A stretch of 64,000 nt of DNA from Phycisphaeraceae bacterium. Lineage in GTDB: Bacteria; Planctomycetota; Phycisphaerae; Phycisphaerales; UBA1924. A model generated the notes under the pieces. It was given only the letters and a program-made list of their open reading frames with translations, did not search any database and was not told where the DNA came from. The stretch is from positions 1 to 64,000 of the forward strand of contig JAHBXI010000002.1 of the NCBI GenBank assembly GCA_019636515.1, given 5' to 3'. Each line of letters starts with the position of its first letter. The first letter of the stretch is position 1. Shown here piece by piece: positions 26,329 through 35,057 of the stretch. Both the position numbers and the translations under genes were made by a program.

Positions 26329-27005
26329 TCGCGGGGCTCTCCGGCTCCGAGGCCCGATACCCCAAGCAGAAACTCGATCGCCGCCTCCGCCGCCGCCGCG
26401 TCCATCGCCGGGTGTGCAAACCAGGCCCGGCCCGGGCCAAAGCGCGTCCGCACGTCGATCCCCAGCGGGTCCACGCCCACCATCACGCCCACGTCCGTCC
26501 CCTTGAAAATGACACGGCGAGCCAGGTCCTTCACCGACTCCGCCATCGCGTTGAAACGCTTGCACAGCCGGGCTTCGGCCACGCGCAGCGGGTTGGGCGC
26601 CACGATCAGCAGCGGATCGAAGACCTTGTTCTCCATGCGGGCGGCTTCCACCCGCAGCAGCGCCCACCGACGCTCGCGCGAGGGGCCGTGGTAAATCATG
26701 TGCCGGTCGGGCGATTCGTGCGTCCTGGCGTCAAGATCCGCCGCCGAGCACAGCAATTGAAGCGATGCCTCATCCTCATCCGGGATCATCAGCACCAGCG
26801 ACGAGGCTTCCTCGTCCGTCGGTGCTTCGGCGCCGTCCGCCGCCAATGGGACTACCGGGCACCCCGTCCCCGGGTCGATGACATACGCCACCTTCGTCAC
26901 CCGATCCGCGATTCGCAGCGATCCGCCGTGGTGGCCGCGCAGCACCCGACCGGGCGATCCCGGATCGGCGCTGAACGGACCCGGAACTGGTAATGAACCT
27001 TCCAT
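26325..27005 (-). CDS. Unknown protein, weak DUF2470-like C-terminus
   Basis: A 226-residue cytosolic protein. A mixed alpha/beta first half (RITKVAYVIDP-like strands, SSLVLMIPDEDEASLQLLCSA) is followed by ALLRVEAARMENKVFDPLLIVAPNP. The last part (LCKRFNAMAESVKDLARRVIFKGTDVGVMVGVDPLGIDVRTRF) has the rhythm of DUF2470, often found with pyridoxamine-oxidase-like domains in heme-related proteins. This likeness is weak. ATG 27005 fits the length of the conserved part; the frame opens at 27119. Translation is coupled to the amidohydrolase by a GTGA overlap, so the two may act together. Confidence 0.6.
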   Translation of the reverse strand: MEGSLPVPGPFSADPGSPGRVLRGHHGGSLRIADRVTKVAYVIDPGTGCPVVPLAADGAEAPTDEEASSLVLMIPDEDEASLQLLCSAADLDARTHESPDRHMIYHGPSRERRWALLRVEAARMENKVFDPLLIVAPNPLRVAEARLCKRFNAMAESVKDLARRVIFKGTDVGVMVGVDPLGIDVRTRFGPGRAWFAHPAMDAAAAEAAIEFLLGVSGLGAGEPRE

Positions 27006-27135
27006 GAGATCTGATTGTCGCTTTACCCCACCGCCGAGCAAGCCGGCCGGCTCCACAAGACGGCAGGGAAAGAATAACGCCCCGGTCAAATGCCAGGGCG
27101 TACTCGGAAATCGGGTCATCGGGTTCGATCAACCG

Positions 27136-27543
27136 TCACGCCGACGGTGCCGACTTGCCCCCGGCCTTGGTCACGCCGACCTTGCCCAGGGCGCGGCGGC
27201 GGTCCCGCAGGCGGCGGGACTTGCCCGTCCGATCGCGCAGGTAGTACAACTTGGCCCGCCGTGAATCGCCGCGACGGATAATCTCGAACTTCGAGATCAT
27301 CGGTGAATACACCGGGAACTGACGCTCGGTCCCGACCTCGTCGACGATCTTGCGAACCGTCATCATCTGGTTGATGCCCCGGCCCTTCTTCGCCAGGACC
27401 ACCCCCTGGAAGACCTGCGTCCGCTCCTTGTCACCCTCCACGATACGGAAGTGGACGTTGACGGTGTCCCCGACGTGCATCGCCGGGAGCGTTTTCTTCA
27501 ACTGGTCCGCCGTGAGGCTTTCGATCAACTGTTGCGTCGACAT
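27136..27543 (-). CDS. rplS: 50S ribosomal protein bL19
   Basis: A 135-residue bL19, located at the subunit interface. Recognised by VGDTVNVHFRIVEGDKERTQVFQGVVLAKKGRGINQMMTVRKI and FPVYSPMISKFEIIRRGDSRRAKLYYLRDRTGKSRRLRD. The C-terminus has a short basic extension. It is 131 nt downstream of trmD on the same strand, the standard order, but rpsP and rimM that normally precede trmD are absent. Confidence 0.97.
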   Translation of the reverse strand: MSTQQLIESLTADQLKKTLPAMHVGDTVNVHFRIVEGDKERTQVFQGVVLAKKGRGINQMMTVRKIVDEVGTERQFPVYSPMISKFEIIRRGDSRRAKLYYLRDRTGKSRRLRDRRRALGKVGVTKAGGKSAPSA

Positions 27544-27674
27544 GGTTCACCTGGGTATCGGTTCATCCCGATGGAAAACGGGCCTCAACGATAGGCCGAT
27601 CCCTCTTCGGACGCCACCTTCGGCGAGCACCGGCGCCGCCACGCGCCCCGGGTTGCCCCCGATCCCGCCCGTTC

Positions 27675-28412
27675 TTACCCCGCGCCCTCCTGGTTCGGAA
27701 AAAGATCGGGCCTCCTGGCCCGGGTCCGTTCCAACATGCGTTCGAGCCTCCACCGGGCGATCCGCTCGTGGTCCCCGCTGGTAAGAACTTCCGGGACTTC
27801 CATGCTCTCCCACGTACGAGGCCGGGTGTACTGCGGGCAGTCGAGCAGCCGCCGCCCGCCACCGGCGCCATCGGCGACCGAAAAACTCTCCCGAACCGCC
27901 GATTCTCCGTCCCCCAGTGCCCCGGGAATCAGACGGATGACCGCGTCCATCAGGACCATCGCCGCCATCTCCCCCCCGCTGAGTACGTAATCCCCAAGGC
28001 TTACCTCGCGCGGGGCGAGCCGCTCGATCACCCGCTCGTCGATCCCCTCGTAGTGCCCCGCGATCAGGAGGATCCGCTCCAGGCGAGCCAGTTCCTCCAC
28101 CATCCCCTGGTGCAGGCGTTCCCCCTGCGGGGTAAGCAGGATCCGCGCCGCCGGCCTGGGATCGAGCGCCTCAGCGCCCGCCACGGCGTCCCACAGCGGC
28201 TGGCACATCATCACCATCCCGGGTCCGCCGCCAAACGGCCGCTCGTCGGTCTTGCGGTGCTTGTCGCGAGAATACGCGCGGATGTCGGTCGCGTGCCACT
28301 CGACCAGTCCCGCGGACCTGGCCCGGCCGGGGATGCTCACGGCCAGTGCCGCGGGAGGATCCGGCGAGAACATCTCGGGGAACGTCGTGAGGATGTCGAA
28401 TCGAATCGCCAC
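27675..28412 (-). CDS. trmD: tRNA (guanine-N1)-methyltransferase
   Basis: A 245-residue SPOUT methyltransferase that makes m1G37 next to the anticodon and prevents frameshifting. Clear blocks are FDILTTFPEMF, DERPFGGGPGMVM, LLIAGHYEGIDERV, SLGDYVLSGGEMAAMVLMDAV and SMEVPEVLTSGDHERIARWR. The cofactor trefoil-knot region is complete. It is followed by rplS, and 41 nt upstream on the same strand lies a YeiH-type transporter gene that may be co-transcribed. Confidence 0.96.
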   Translation of the reverse strand: MAIRFDILTTFPEMFSPDPPAALAVSIPGRARSAGLVEWHATDIRAYSRDKHRKTDERPFGGGPGMVMMCQPLWDAVAGAEALDPRPAARILLTPQGERLHQGMVEELARLERILLIAGHYEGIDERVIERLAPREVSLGDYVLSGGEMAAMVLMDAVIRLIPGALGDGESAVRESFSVADGAGGGRRLLDCPQYTRPRTWESMEVPEVLTSGDHERIARWRLERMLERTRARRPDLFPNQEGAG

Positions 28413-28453
28413 CGCTGCCCCTTGATCACCGTTGCCCCTTGATCACCGTCGCC

Positions 28454-29518
28454 TCACCACGACCACCGCACCGCCGCCAGCGCCGCCACGCTCAGCGCGA
28501 TCCACTGGAGAACCCCCTGGGCCAGAGGCCGCAGGCCGACCGTCTTGAGCGCCCCGACCGTCAGGCCAGACCCGATCAACAGCAGCGCCATCGTCATTCC
28601 GGCCCCCGCCGCCAGACGGATCTCCGAACGATGCCCGCCGAACCAGCCCGAAACGCTCCCCGCCGCGCACGCCAGCATGAACCAGACAACAAACCACGGG
28701 AACGACGAAGAGCCCGCGCGGGCCTCTCGCCCCGCCGCGCGACGGACCCACCACGCCGCCCCGACCACGATCGGCAGGATCCACAGCGTCCGCGACAACT
28801 TCACCGCCATCGCCTGCTGCAGCGAGTCCGACCCCGCCTGCCCCGCATCAAAGACCTGCCCCGCCCCGTAGACCGACGAGGTATCGTGGATGGCGATCCC
28901 CGCCCACGTCCCGAACTCCTGGCCCGTCATCCCCAGCCATGAACCGATCGCCGGGAACGCATACAGCCCCACCCCGTTGAGTACAAACACCGTCGCCATC
29001 GCCACCGAAATCTGCGCCGCCGACGCCCCGATCACCGGCGATACCGCCGCGATCGCCGAGCCGCCGCAGATCGCCGTTCCCGACGACAGCAGCGTCGTCA
29101 CCTTCCCGTCCGTCCCCAGGAGCCGCCACAACGCCCACCCCAGCACGAAACTCCCCGCGATCGTCGCCGCCGTGAACGCCACACCCGTCGCCCCCGCCCG
29201 CAACACCTCCGTCACGCTCATGGTCAGGCCCGACAGCACGATGCTCCACTGCATCAGCAGCCGGGACGACTTTTTTCCCCACCCTTCCGACGCCCCCGCC
29301 GACACCAACCCGCCCAGCGCCAGCCCGATCCCCACCGCCAGCGCCTTGGGCGGTGTCGCCCGGAGCGGCCACGCCCAGTCCCGCCAATCTCCCCACTCCG
29401 CCACCGGCGCCGGGATCAACGCCGTCAGGCACCACGCCATCGCCAGCGCGATCGGCCAGTGCCCGAGCCCGGAACGTTCGCCCGTTTCGGATCCGCTCCC
29501 CCGCGACGAACTGTCCAT
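28454..29518 (-). CDS. YeiH/UPF0324 family putative sulfate exporter
   Basis: A 354-residue polytopic membrane protein with about ten helices, of the UPF0324/YeiH family, annotated as putative sulfate exporters. Seen are GTAICGGSAIAAVSPVI (a family signature), IAIHDTSSVYGAGQVFD and KLSRTLWILPIVV. Substrate specificity is not proven for the family. ATG 29518 is used; GTG 29533 is also possible. It is divergent from the class V aminotransferase gene, 101 nt apart. Confidence 0.85.
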   Translation of the reverse strand: MDSSSRGSGSETGERSGLGHWPIALAMAWCLTALIPAPVAEWGDWRDWAWPLRATPPKALAVGIGLALGGLVSAGASEGWGKKSSRLLMQWSIVLSGLTMSVTEVLRAGATGVAFTAATIAGSFVLGWALWRLLGTDGKVTTLLSSGTAICGGSAIAAVSPVIGASAAQISVAMATVFVLNGVGLYAFPAIGSWLGMTGQEFGTWAGIAIHDTSSVYGAGQVFDAGQAGSDSLQQAMAVKLSRTLWILPIVVGAAWWVRRAAGREARAGSSSFPWFVVWFMLACAAGSVSGWFGGHRSEIRLAAGAGMTMALLLIGSGLTVGALKTVGLRPLAQGVLQWIALSVAALAAVRWSW

Positions 29519-29619
29519 GCCTTGCCGTGTCACGCGATTCGTATGCTAGGAACAGCCGACACGGAACCCCGCCGACCTCCCACGCCCAGGACCATCCACA
29601 ACACCGCCCGGACATCCTC

Positions 29620-30912
29620 ATGCCCACGACATCCCCGTTTGCCCGCCACTGGCTGCTCGATCCAACGCTCGACCACCTCAACCACGGCAGTTTCGGGGCA
29701 TGCCCGATCCCCGTCCTCCACGCGCAGTCCCGATACCGCGAGAGGATGGAGGCCGAGGCCGTCCGATATTTCGTCCAGGACTTCGATTCGCTCATGGACA
29801 ACGCCCGCCGAGAACTGGCCGCCTTTGTCAACTGCCCGCCCGGCGACCTTGCCTTCATCACCAACGCCACCGTCGCCGTCGCCACCGCCCTGGAGAACGA
29901 AGCCGCCCAGGGACGCCTCGGGCCCGGCGACGAGGTCATCGCCAGCGACCACGAGTACCCCGCCTGCCTCAACAACCTTCGCCGCCTGTGCGCGCGCATC
30001 GGGGCGGTCCCCGTCATGGCGGACATCCCCTTCCCCATCGCTTCTCCCGACCACGCCGTCGAGGCCATGGTTGATCGCGTCACCCCACGCACCCGGCTTG
30101 CCCTGGTCAGCCACGTCACCAGCCCCAGCGGCCTGGTGCTCCCCATCGCCCGCATCATCCGGGAACTCGAATCCCGGGGCGTGCGCACCATCGTCGATGC
30201 CGCGCACGCCCCGGGATTTACCGAGGTCGACCTGGCCGACCTGGCCCCCGCGTACTACGCCGCCAACGCCCACAAGTGGCTCTGCTCCCCCAAGGGGTCG
30301 GGGATGCTCTACGTCCGCCCCGACCTTCAAGAGAACTTCCGGCCGCTGGTCCTGTCGAACTCCGCCGAAAAGCCCAGGCCCGGGCGGTCCCGCTTCCTCA
30401 CCGAGTTCGATTACATCGGCACCGCCGACCACTCCGCGTTCCTCGCCGTTCCCGACGCGCTCGCCTTCATGGGCACGATCCTGGAAGACCCCGCCTCCAG
30501 CGAACGCTCCACCACCCGGGCGCGTCCAACCCCCGACCGGATACGCGCGGGCTTTGCCGAACTCCGACGACGAAACCGCGAACTCGTCCTGCAAGGTCGA
30601 GACGTGATCTGCCGGGCACTGGGCGTCCACCCGCCCGCGCCCGACTCCATGATCGGCTGCCTGGCCGCCATCTTTCTCCCCTCCCACGACCCCGCCCGCC
30701 ACGCGCGCCTCGCCGCGCGACCCTCCGCCTACCACGACGCCCTCCAGGACGCCATCATCAACACCCATCGCATCCAGGTCCCGATATGGTCGGTGCCAAA
30801 CCGCCCGGGGCGCCTCGTGCGCCTCAGCGCCCAGGTCTACAACTCGACCGACCAGTACGAACGCCTCGCCGCCGCGATTGCACACGAAATCGACATCGAG
30901 CGAACGCTCTGA
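29620..30912 (+). CDS. Class V aminotransferase (isopenicillin-N epimerase-like)
   Basis: A 430-residue PLP enzyme of fold type I, class V. The N-terminus LDHLNHGSFGACPIPVL, TNATVAVATAL, SHVTSPSGLVLPI, IVDAAHAPGF (Asp193 for the PLP nitrogen) and NAHKWLCSPKGSG (Lys219 Schiff base) are all present and resemble isopenicillin-N epimerase-like proteins. The family covers desulfurases, epimerases and lyases, and the substrate cannot be told. ATG 29620 gives the expected N-terminus. Confidence 0.87.
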   Translation: MPTTSPFARHWLLDPTLDHLNHGSFGACPIPVLHAQSRYRERMEAEAVRYFVQDFDSLMDNARRELAAFVNCPPGDLAFITNATVAVATALENEAAQGRLGPGDEVIASDHEYPACLNNLRRLCARIGAVPVMADIPFPIASPDHAVEAMVDRVTPRTRLALVSHVTSPSGLVLPIARIIRELESRGVRTIVDAAHAPGFTEVDLADLAPAYYAANAHKWLCSPKGSGMLYVRPDLQENFRPLVLSNSAEKPRPGRSRFLTEFDYIGTADHSAFLAVPDALAFMGTILEDPASSERSTTRARPTPDRIRAGFAELRRRNRELVLQGRDVICRALGVHPPAPDSMIGCLAAIFLPSHDPARHARLAARPSAYHDALQDAIINTHRIQVPIWSVPNRPGRLVRLSAQVYNSTDQYERLAAAIAHEIDIERTL

Positions 30913-30948
30913 CCGCGCGATGGCTCTCGGGGTCGCGCCAGGCCCCGC

Positions 30949-31968
30949 TCAGCGCCGCCCGCCGGTCACCGGAGAGCCCACCAGTTTCACCACCAGGCCC
31001 GCGACCAGCCTCCCCGCCAGCGGGTCCGCCACCGGCAGAGCGGCCCGCGGCTCATCCCCGCGCGAGGACCGTGTGCCGATCAGCGCCGACGCCGCATGGC
31101 TGCTGCTGCAGAGCACCGCGTTGACGGGCAGCGCAACCCCCGTCACCGTCGCCGTCGCCAGGACCGTCCGCGTCTCCCGTCGGTCGCTCGCCTCGACCGC
31201 GCACGCCAGCAGGTCCGCCAAACCCCCCGACACACGCCCGGCCGCCTCCGACACCCGCCGCGAACATTCCAGACCCGCCACGTCCGACGCGCCCCCATCC
31301 GCGTCACCGTCCGTCCCCCCGTCCGCCGCGCATCCCTGCTCGCACGCCGCGTCGATCGACTCGCGCAACTCCCCAAGCATCTCTTCCGCGTCGGCACGGA
31401 CATCCGACATCAACTCCCCGGGCGCCTGCGAGAGCACCGGAACCGAGAACGCAAAGAGCCGACGGCCCATCCGTTCTTCCGCCTTCTGCGCCACGCTCAC
31501 CGCCGCCGACCGGGCCGACAGCAGCCCGCAACCGGCCGCGAACCGGTCAAGACCCGCCGAAACCGGGATGCAGATCCCCGGGTCCGGCCCGCCTTTGAGC
31601 ACATCCCCCGCCACCGCGTCGAGGTAGCCACGCTCATCGTCAAACAGCCCAGCCCGCATCAGCAAGGAAAGTTCCGGCCACGCCCCGGCCGCCAGGTCCT
31701 CCCACACACGCCGAACCTCGTCGATCGGGTCCAGGCCGCCCCGTTGCGACACGATCGCCCCGCACTCCCACAGCGCCTGCGACCACCGCCAACTCTCCAC
31801 GAACTTCAGGTACCTCGGCAGCGCATAGGCCGCATCCCGAAGGTCATCGGCACGCATGGTCCGCGTCGGAGCGGGCATCAGCGTCACCACGCGGTCCGCC
31901 AGCAGCAGCGATACCATCGCCGCGGGCTCCCGAGACGTCAGGTGATACGGGCTGACCACCACATCCAT
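30949..31968 (-). CDS. Hypothetical protein
   Basis: A 339-residue protein that I do not recognise. It starts [34 protein letters not shown], suggesting an alpha/beta fold, then a helical, Trp-rich section ([36 protein letters not shown]). The C-terminal half has Ala/Ser stretches that could be amphipathic helices, with an acidic, Gly/Asp-rich insert ([17 protein letters not shown]). No catalytic motif is obvious. ATG 31968 is chosen because the extension up to 32073 is of low quality. It is convergent with the aminotransferase gene. Confidence 0.5.
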   Translation of the reverse strand: MDVVVSPYHLTSREPAAMVSLLLADRVVTLMPAPTRTMRADDLRDAAYALPRYLKFVESWRWSQALWECGAIVSQRGGLDPIDEVRRVWEDLAAGAWPELSLLMRAGLFDDERGYLDAVAGDVLKGGPDPGICIPVSAGLDRFAAGCGLLSARSAAVSVAQKAEERMGRRLFAFSVPVLSQAPGELMSDVRADAEEMLGELRESIDAACEQGCAADGGTDGDADGGASDVAGLECSRRVSEAAGRVSGGLADLLACAVEASDRRETRTVLATATVTGVALPVNAVLCSSSHAASALIGTRSSRGDEPRAALPVADPLAGRLVAGLVVKLVGSPVTGGRR

Positions 31969-32113
31969 CGCCAAGCATAGATCAAGCCCGCCCGCCCACT
32001 TTTCCGCGCCTTGCGAAACACCCGCGGGCCAATCGCGGAGGCTATCCCGACCATCCGCCCTTCCACAACCCAAACCGACATTCGCCGGCCTCCCCCATCC
32101 GGGAGCCGCACGG

Positions 32114-32141
32114 TTGCCGAGGTCCCGGGACCGGCTAATAT
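32114..32141 (+). promoter_or_regulatory. Promoter candidate for rpsL-rpsG
   Basis: TTGCCG (32114-32119), a 16-nt spacer and TAATAT (32136-32141) fit a sigma70-like promoter 87 nt upstream of rpsL. The TAATATT is the only AT cluster in the 259-nt gap, which otherwise contains nothing I recognise. Confidence 0.5.
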
Positions 32142-32227
32142 TCCCCCCCTATCCCGCGTCGGGTGGACGCGCGGGCCGGGGCCTGTGTCGTCTTGTCACG
32201 GTTGCCTTGCCGCAGTGGTGGAATTTC

Positions 32228-32602
32228 ATGCCGACGATCAATCAACTCATCCGCAATCCCCGCCGCAAACTCGGCCGCATCAACAAGGTCAAGGACCTGG
32301 TCGGATGCCCCCAGAAGCGCGGCGTGTGCACCATCGTGCGCACGATGACGCCCAAGAAGCCAAACTCGGCTCTGCGAAAGATCGCCCGCGTCCGGCTTTC
32401 CAACGGCAAGGAAGTCACCGCCTACATCGGCGGCGAGGGGCACAACCTCCAGGAGCACTCGATCGTCCTGGTTCGCGGGGGCCGAGTCCGCGACCTCCCC
32501 GGCGTGCGGTACCACATCGTCCGCGGCACCCTGGACTGCCTGGGCGTCGAGAACCGCAAGCAGAGCCGCTCCAAGTACGGCGCCAAGCGCGGCAAGAAGT
32601 GA
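32228..32602 (+). CDS. rpsL: 30S ribosomal protein uS12
   Basis: A 124-residue uS12, in the decoding centre. Clear: [13 protein letters not shown], the [38 protein letters not shown] loop and [32 protein letters not shown]. The Lys of PKKPNS (K42 in E. coli numbering) is unchanged, the residue linked to streptomycin response. ATG 32228 is the standard start. It is followed by rpsG, but fusA and tuf do not follow, so the str cluster is split here. Confidence 0.97.
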   Translation: MPTINQLIRNPRRKLGRINKVKDLVGCPQKRGVCTIVRTMTPKKPNSALRKIARVRLSNGKEVTAYIGGEGHNLQEHSIVLVRGGRVRDLPGVRYHIVRGTLDCLGVENRKQSRSKYGAKRGKK

Positions 32603-32627
32603 TCCGCCTTCCCACGGTTCCCCACGC

Positions 32628-32653
32628 GTGACCCCCGCGACCGCGGGCGTCAC
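32628..32653 (+). terminator. Hairpin after rpsL, attenuator or weak terminator
   Basis: GTGACCCCCGC and GCGGGCGTCAC pair with one mismatch around a short loop, followed by a T-rich stretch (GTCTTTCATT). It sits 25 nt after the rpsL stop, within the rpsL-rpsG gap. Confidence 0.4.
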
Positions 32654-32727
32654 GTCTTTCATTCCGGTCGGCGAGTAATCCAGTCCCCCACGAGTCGGGT
32701 ACCCACCCGCGGGGCCTGGGTGAAGCG

Positions 32728-32746
32728 GCCCGCGAGCGTCGCGGGC
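32728..32746 (+). promoter_or_regulatory. Second hairpin in the rpsL-rpsG gap
   Basis: GCCCGCGA-GCG-TCGCGGGC is a perfect 8-bp stem with a 3-nt loop, 73 nt before the rpsG start. No T-run follows. In E. coli, uS7 represses through the mRNA structure between these two genes; whether this gap has that role is only a guess. Confidence 0.3.
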
Positions 32747-32819
32747 GATCGCCGACAACCCACGGGCCGACGCACGGGGATCCATCCCGGACCCGGGCCG
32801 CCTTTCACGGGAGTTTCGC

Positions 32820-33317
32820 ATGGGACGCAAGAAGTTCACCGCCGCCGACGAGCAACTCCGCCCAGACCCGCGGTGCAACGACCGCACGGTCTCGCGCTTC
32901 ATCAACTGCATCATGTACGACGGCAAGAAGTCCGTCGCCCAGCGCGTCGTCTACGACGCCTTCGACATCATCGCCGACAAACTCGCCAAGGAAACCGACC
33001 CCAACGCCCCCAAGGACCCCCTCGACCTCTTCCTCCGCTCCATCGACAGCGTCAAGCCCTACGTCGAGGTCCGCTCCAAGCGCATCGGCGGGGCCAACTA
33101 CCAGGTCCCCATGCAGGTCAACCGCAAGCGTCAGCAGTCCCTGGCCTTCCGCTGGATCATCGAGGCCGTCAGGTCGGAAAAAGGCCGACCCATGTGCGAA
33201 CGACTCGCCGATGAACTCTACCTCGCCGCCCAGGGACAGGGCAAAGCCATGCAGACACGCGACCAGACCCACAAGATGGCCGAGGCCAACCGCGCCTTCG
33301 CACACTTTGCCAATTAA
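32820..33317 (+). CDS. rpsG: 30S ribosomal protein uS7
   Basis: A 165-residue uS7, which nucleates the 30S head. The match is clear from RTVSRFINCIMYDGKKSVAQRVVYDAFDII, KPYVEVRSKRIGGANYQVPMQVNRKRQQSLAFRWII and the tail TRDQTHKMAEANRAFAHF. It is slightly longer than the usual 156 residues through an insert near KETDPNAPKDP. The gap of 217 nt after rpsL contains two hairpins. Confidence 0.97.
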   Translation: MGRKKFTAADEQLRPDPRCNDRTVSRFINCIMYDGKKSVAQRVVYDAFDIIADKLAKETDPNAPKDPLDLFLRSIDSVKPYVEVRSKRIGGANYQVPMQVNRKRQQSLAFRWIIEAVRSEKGRPMCERLADELYLAAQGQGKAMQTRDQTHKMAEANRAFAHFAN

Positions 33318-33319
33318 TA

Positions 33320-33408
33320 GGGCCAATTCGCAGGGCCAATTCGCAGGGCCAATTCGCAGGGCCGATTGATCGGGCCAATTGATTGATCGAGCCGATTGAT
33401 CGGGCCAA
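33320..33408. repeat. 13-bp tandem array (GGGCC-R-ATT units)
   Basis: Three perfect copies of GGGCCAATTCGCA (33320-33358) are followed by GGGCCGATTGATC, a 17-nt variant GGGCCAATTGATTGATC, GAGCCGATTGATC and the start of another unit. Units share GGGCC(A/G)ATT and differ in the tail. It starts 2 nt after the rpsG stop codon. Confidence 0.85.
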
Positions 33409-33474
33409 CGCGGCCGACCGAACCGGCCCTTCGAACACCCCTCCCCATCCATCACCCGCGCACGATCATCATCA

Positions 33475-33500
33475 AACCCCCGCCCGTGCGGGGGTTTTTT
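33475..33500 (+). terminator. Rho-independent terminator
   Basis: AACCCCCGC-CCGT-GCGGGGGTT forms a 9-bp stem with a 4-nt loop followed by a T-run. It probably ends the rpsL-rpsG transcript and lies after the tandem array. Confidence 0.85.
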
Positions 33501-33721
33501 CATGCCCCGATCTCGTGTCTTGTACGAGCATCGTGTCCCCTCCTCTTCATTGCGAGTCGTGTCCTTGAAGGACCCGTGCGCATCCGCGCAATCTCGTGCC
33601 AGGCGGAGGCGCCGCTCTTTTCCCGGGGTCCGGGGGTCCGGGGGGGGCTTTGCAAAAAGCCGGGCGGCGGCTTCCCGGCCATCGCCCGGGTAAAATGGTA
33701 CCTTGTACCGGGAGGTCACTC

Positions 33722-34489
<768 letters not shown>

Positions 34490-34493
<4 letters not shown>

Positions 34494-34939
34494 GCGAGGA
34501 ATCCCCGAAACTCCGTGTGTTCTTCGAGAACAAAGACCCGAAAGAAACGGCGGAGTGCCTCCTCGCGATCGCCGCCGCCGCCCAAAGCATCAACGGACCT
34601 GTCGATGTTCACATCGGGGAAAAGCCACAGCCCGCCCCCGTGTCGCAGGCGCGAAGGCCGAAGACCGAGCAACTTGAAACGCTCGCGAGGGATGCCGCGA
34701 CCAAGGCGCTCGAAAAGAACGAACGGGCGTCCCAACGCAGAGCCGCGGGCAAGCCAGGAAAACCGACAATGCAGCCGGTTCGGCGAGTCCTTCCCAGCCC
34801 GAAGGAGATCGCAAAGCGCCGTGTCGAACAGCGAAAAACGCTCCTTCAACTTTGCAAGGACTGCGGTCTGATGAAGGGAATCACGATCGTGATTGTCGCC
34901 GGGGCCAATTGGGTCGCCGACAAGATCAAGAACATGTAA
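34490..34939 (+). CDS. Hypothetical protein coupled to the repeat gene
   Basis: A 149-residue protein that I do not recognise. It begins SEESPKLRVFFENKDPKETAECLLAIAAAAQSING, an alpha/beta start, then a basic, helix-rich middle (TEQLETLARDAATKALEKNERASQRRAAGKPGK; PSPKEIAKRRVEQRKTLLQLCKDCGL) and a short hydrophobic tail (GITIVIVAGANWVADKI). Its GTG start overlaps the repeat gene's stop (GTGA), so the two form one unit. Both look unlike the surrounding core genes. Possible roles such as DNA or membrane binding are not supported beyond the charge pattern. Confidence 0.6.
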
Positions 34940-35057
34940 GCGCCCATGTTCGGGGCGCATGCCACCGGCCTGGGAGAGTCAGCGCTTGGGTTCTGCGCGG
35001 GCGAGCCGTCCTGGCGATCACGTTTCCGCTCCGCCGAGACTCCCCCAACAATCCCCC

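Larger units (their letters stand above)
33318..33721. other. Gene-free stretch with repeats after rpsG
   Basis: 404 bases without a recognisable gene. It holds the 13-bp tandem array (33320-33408), a rho-independent terminator (33475-33500), then about 200 bases of GC-rich DNA ending in GGAGG for the next gene. A TAAAAT at about 33691-33696 may be part of a promoter. Confidence 0.6.

Noticed and set aside
33320..33408. Possible CRISPR array
   Set aside because: Units are 13 bases and contiguous, with no spacers of constant length and no cas genes nearby.
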